Source of the DNA: Strongylocentrotus purpuratus
Taxonomy: Eukaryota; Echinodermata; Echinoidea; Camarodonta; Strongylocentrotidae
Length of the DNA stretch: 64,000 nucleotides
Direction: 5' to 3'
Assembly: GCF_000002235.5 (NCBI RefSeq)
Contig: NW_022145612.1
Location: 21,873,147-21,937,146 of the forward strand
Shown here piece by piece: positions 63,544-64,000 of the stretch. Position 1 is the first letter of the stretch. Each line of letters starts with the position of its first letter. A program made the position numbers and the translations under genes. Under the pieces are notes generated by a model, which made no database searches, was not told where the DNA came from, and saw nothing but the letters and a program-made list of their open reading frames with translations.

Positions 63544-64000
63544 CTGTTACAAAAAAGAAAAGGAAAAGAAGTGGATAGAAATATAAAGCTGTTATTCGCA
63601 CTGGACAGATCTTTCAGGATATTAGTTATGTGACAAATAGCTGGAACAGCAACCTACATGTACACTAACATTTTAGCAAACAGTATTTGTGGATATACAT
63701 TATATGAATACCTACCATTTACCTTCACAAAGTGAGGTTGAATATTTACTCTCACCTCTCCCCTTTAATTTTTACTTCATAAAATATGTAGCTACCCAAT
63801 TTCCAAAACAAAACCACACATTGGCACTGTTGGCAGTTCAGTGTTATGCCTATTGCCTATTAAAGTATCTCAACCGCAAGGATATCAGGAACTATGCAAG
63901 ATATGATTAGCCTCTAAGTACTTACAGGGGACAATAGTTCTGCCTTCATCTTTTCCACAGATTCTTTGAGGTCCATTGGTTGACCGACGATGACCGTCAC
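63442..64000 (-). CDS. TAFAZZIN: Tafazzin, last two coding exons (gene enters from the right edge)
   Basis: Tafazzin is the mitochondrial phospholipid-lysophospholipid transacylase that remodels cardiolipin. Two exons (63926-64000 and 63442-63543) code VTVIVGQPMDLKESVEKMKA, then PLEMRKKITDAIQEEM and AEALHALHVQQR, then a stop. The human C-terminus has the same plan (ITVLIGKPF, VEMRKALTDFIQEEF, LKTQAEQLH, stop after GR). The acyltransferase core with its HX4D motif lies outside the window. The assignment rests on about 58 residues with good spacing. Confidence 0.85.
63926..64000 (-). CDS. TAFAZZIN: Tafazzin penultimate exon (partial)
   Basis: At least 25 codons, VTVIVGQPMDLKESV... to AELLSP, followed by donor GTAAGT. 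The upstream limit is cut by the window edge. Confidence 0.85.

Overview
The window is an AT-rich, intron-rich animal nuclear sequence packed with short interspersed and inverted-repeat elements. The exon style, the sulfonylurea-receptor-like ABCC gene, the tRNA-headed SINEs with (ATT)n tails and the many MITE families suggest a sea urchin (echinoderm). I could not confirm the species without a search. Almost no gene fits in one ORF, so the genes below were assembled by hand from splice sites (GT..AG), reading-phase continuity and family similarity.

Layout. (1) 89-31200, minus strand: 24 coding exons of an ABCC8/ABCC9 (SUR)-like ABC transporter. They run from the N-terminal TMD0 through NBD1 to the end of the second transmembrane domain. 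The second nucleotide-binding domain lies beyond the left edge. A probable non-coding first exon ends at 33183. (2) 36231-45259, minus strand: a complete 8-exon gene for a 348-residue type II membrane protein. Its ectodomain is a periplasmic solute-binding-protein family 3 (amino-acid-binding) fold. This is the most unusual gene here. (3) 49136-56520, plus strand: a complete 8-exon gene for a secreted proteinase K-like subtilase (378 residues) with the whole catalytic machinery, plus a decayed duplicate of its sixth exon. (4) 63442-64000, minus strand: the last two coding exons of tafazzin, the mitochondrial cardiolipin transacylase. Genes 2 and 3 are divergent; genes 3 and 4 are convergent.

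Between and inside the genes are at least three tRNA-headed SINE families, decayed non-LTR retrotransposon 3' ends, many MITE/hAT-type elements (one with a clear 8-bp target duplication), hairpin elements, an interstitial TTAGGG block, tandem repeats and long simple-sequence tracts. No array, operon or prokaryotic feature is present.

Two things stand out. One is the membrane-anchored bacterial-type amino-acid-binding protein. The other is the ABCC gene's fivefold tandem duplication of one exon: the four extra copies are each exactly 105 nt, open, and flanked by usable splice signals, so each could be spliced in without breaking the frame. The four genes have no obvious shared pathway; they look like ordinary metazoan neighbours.
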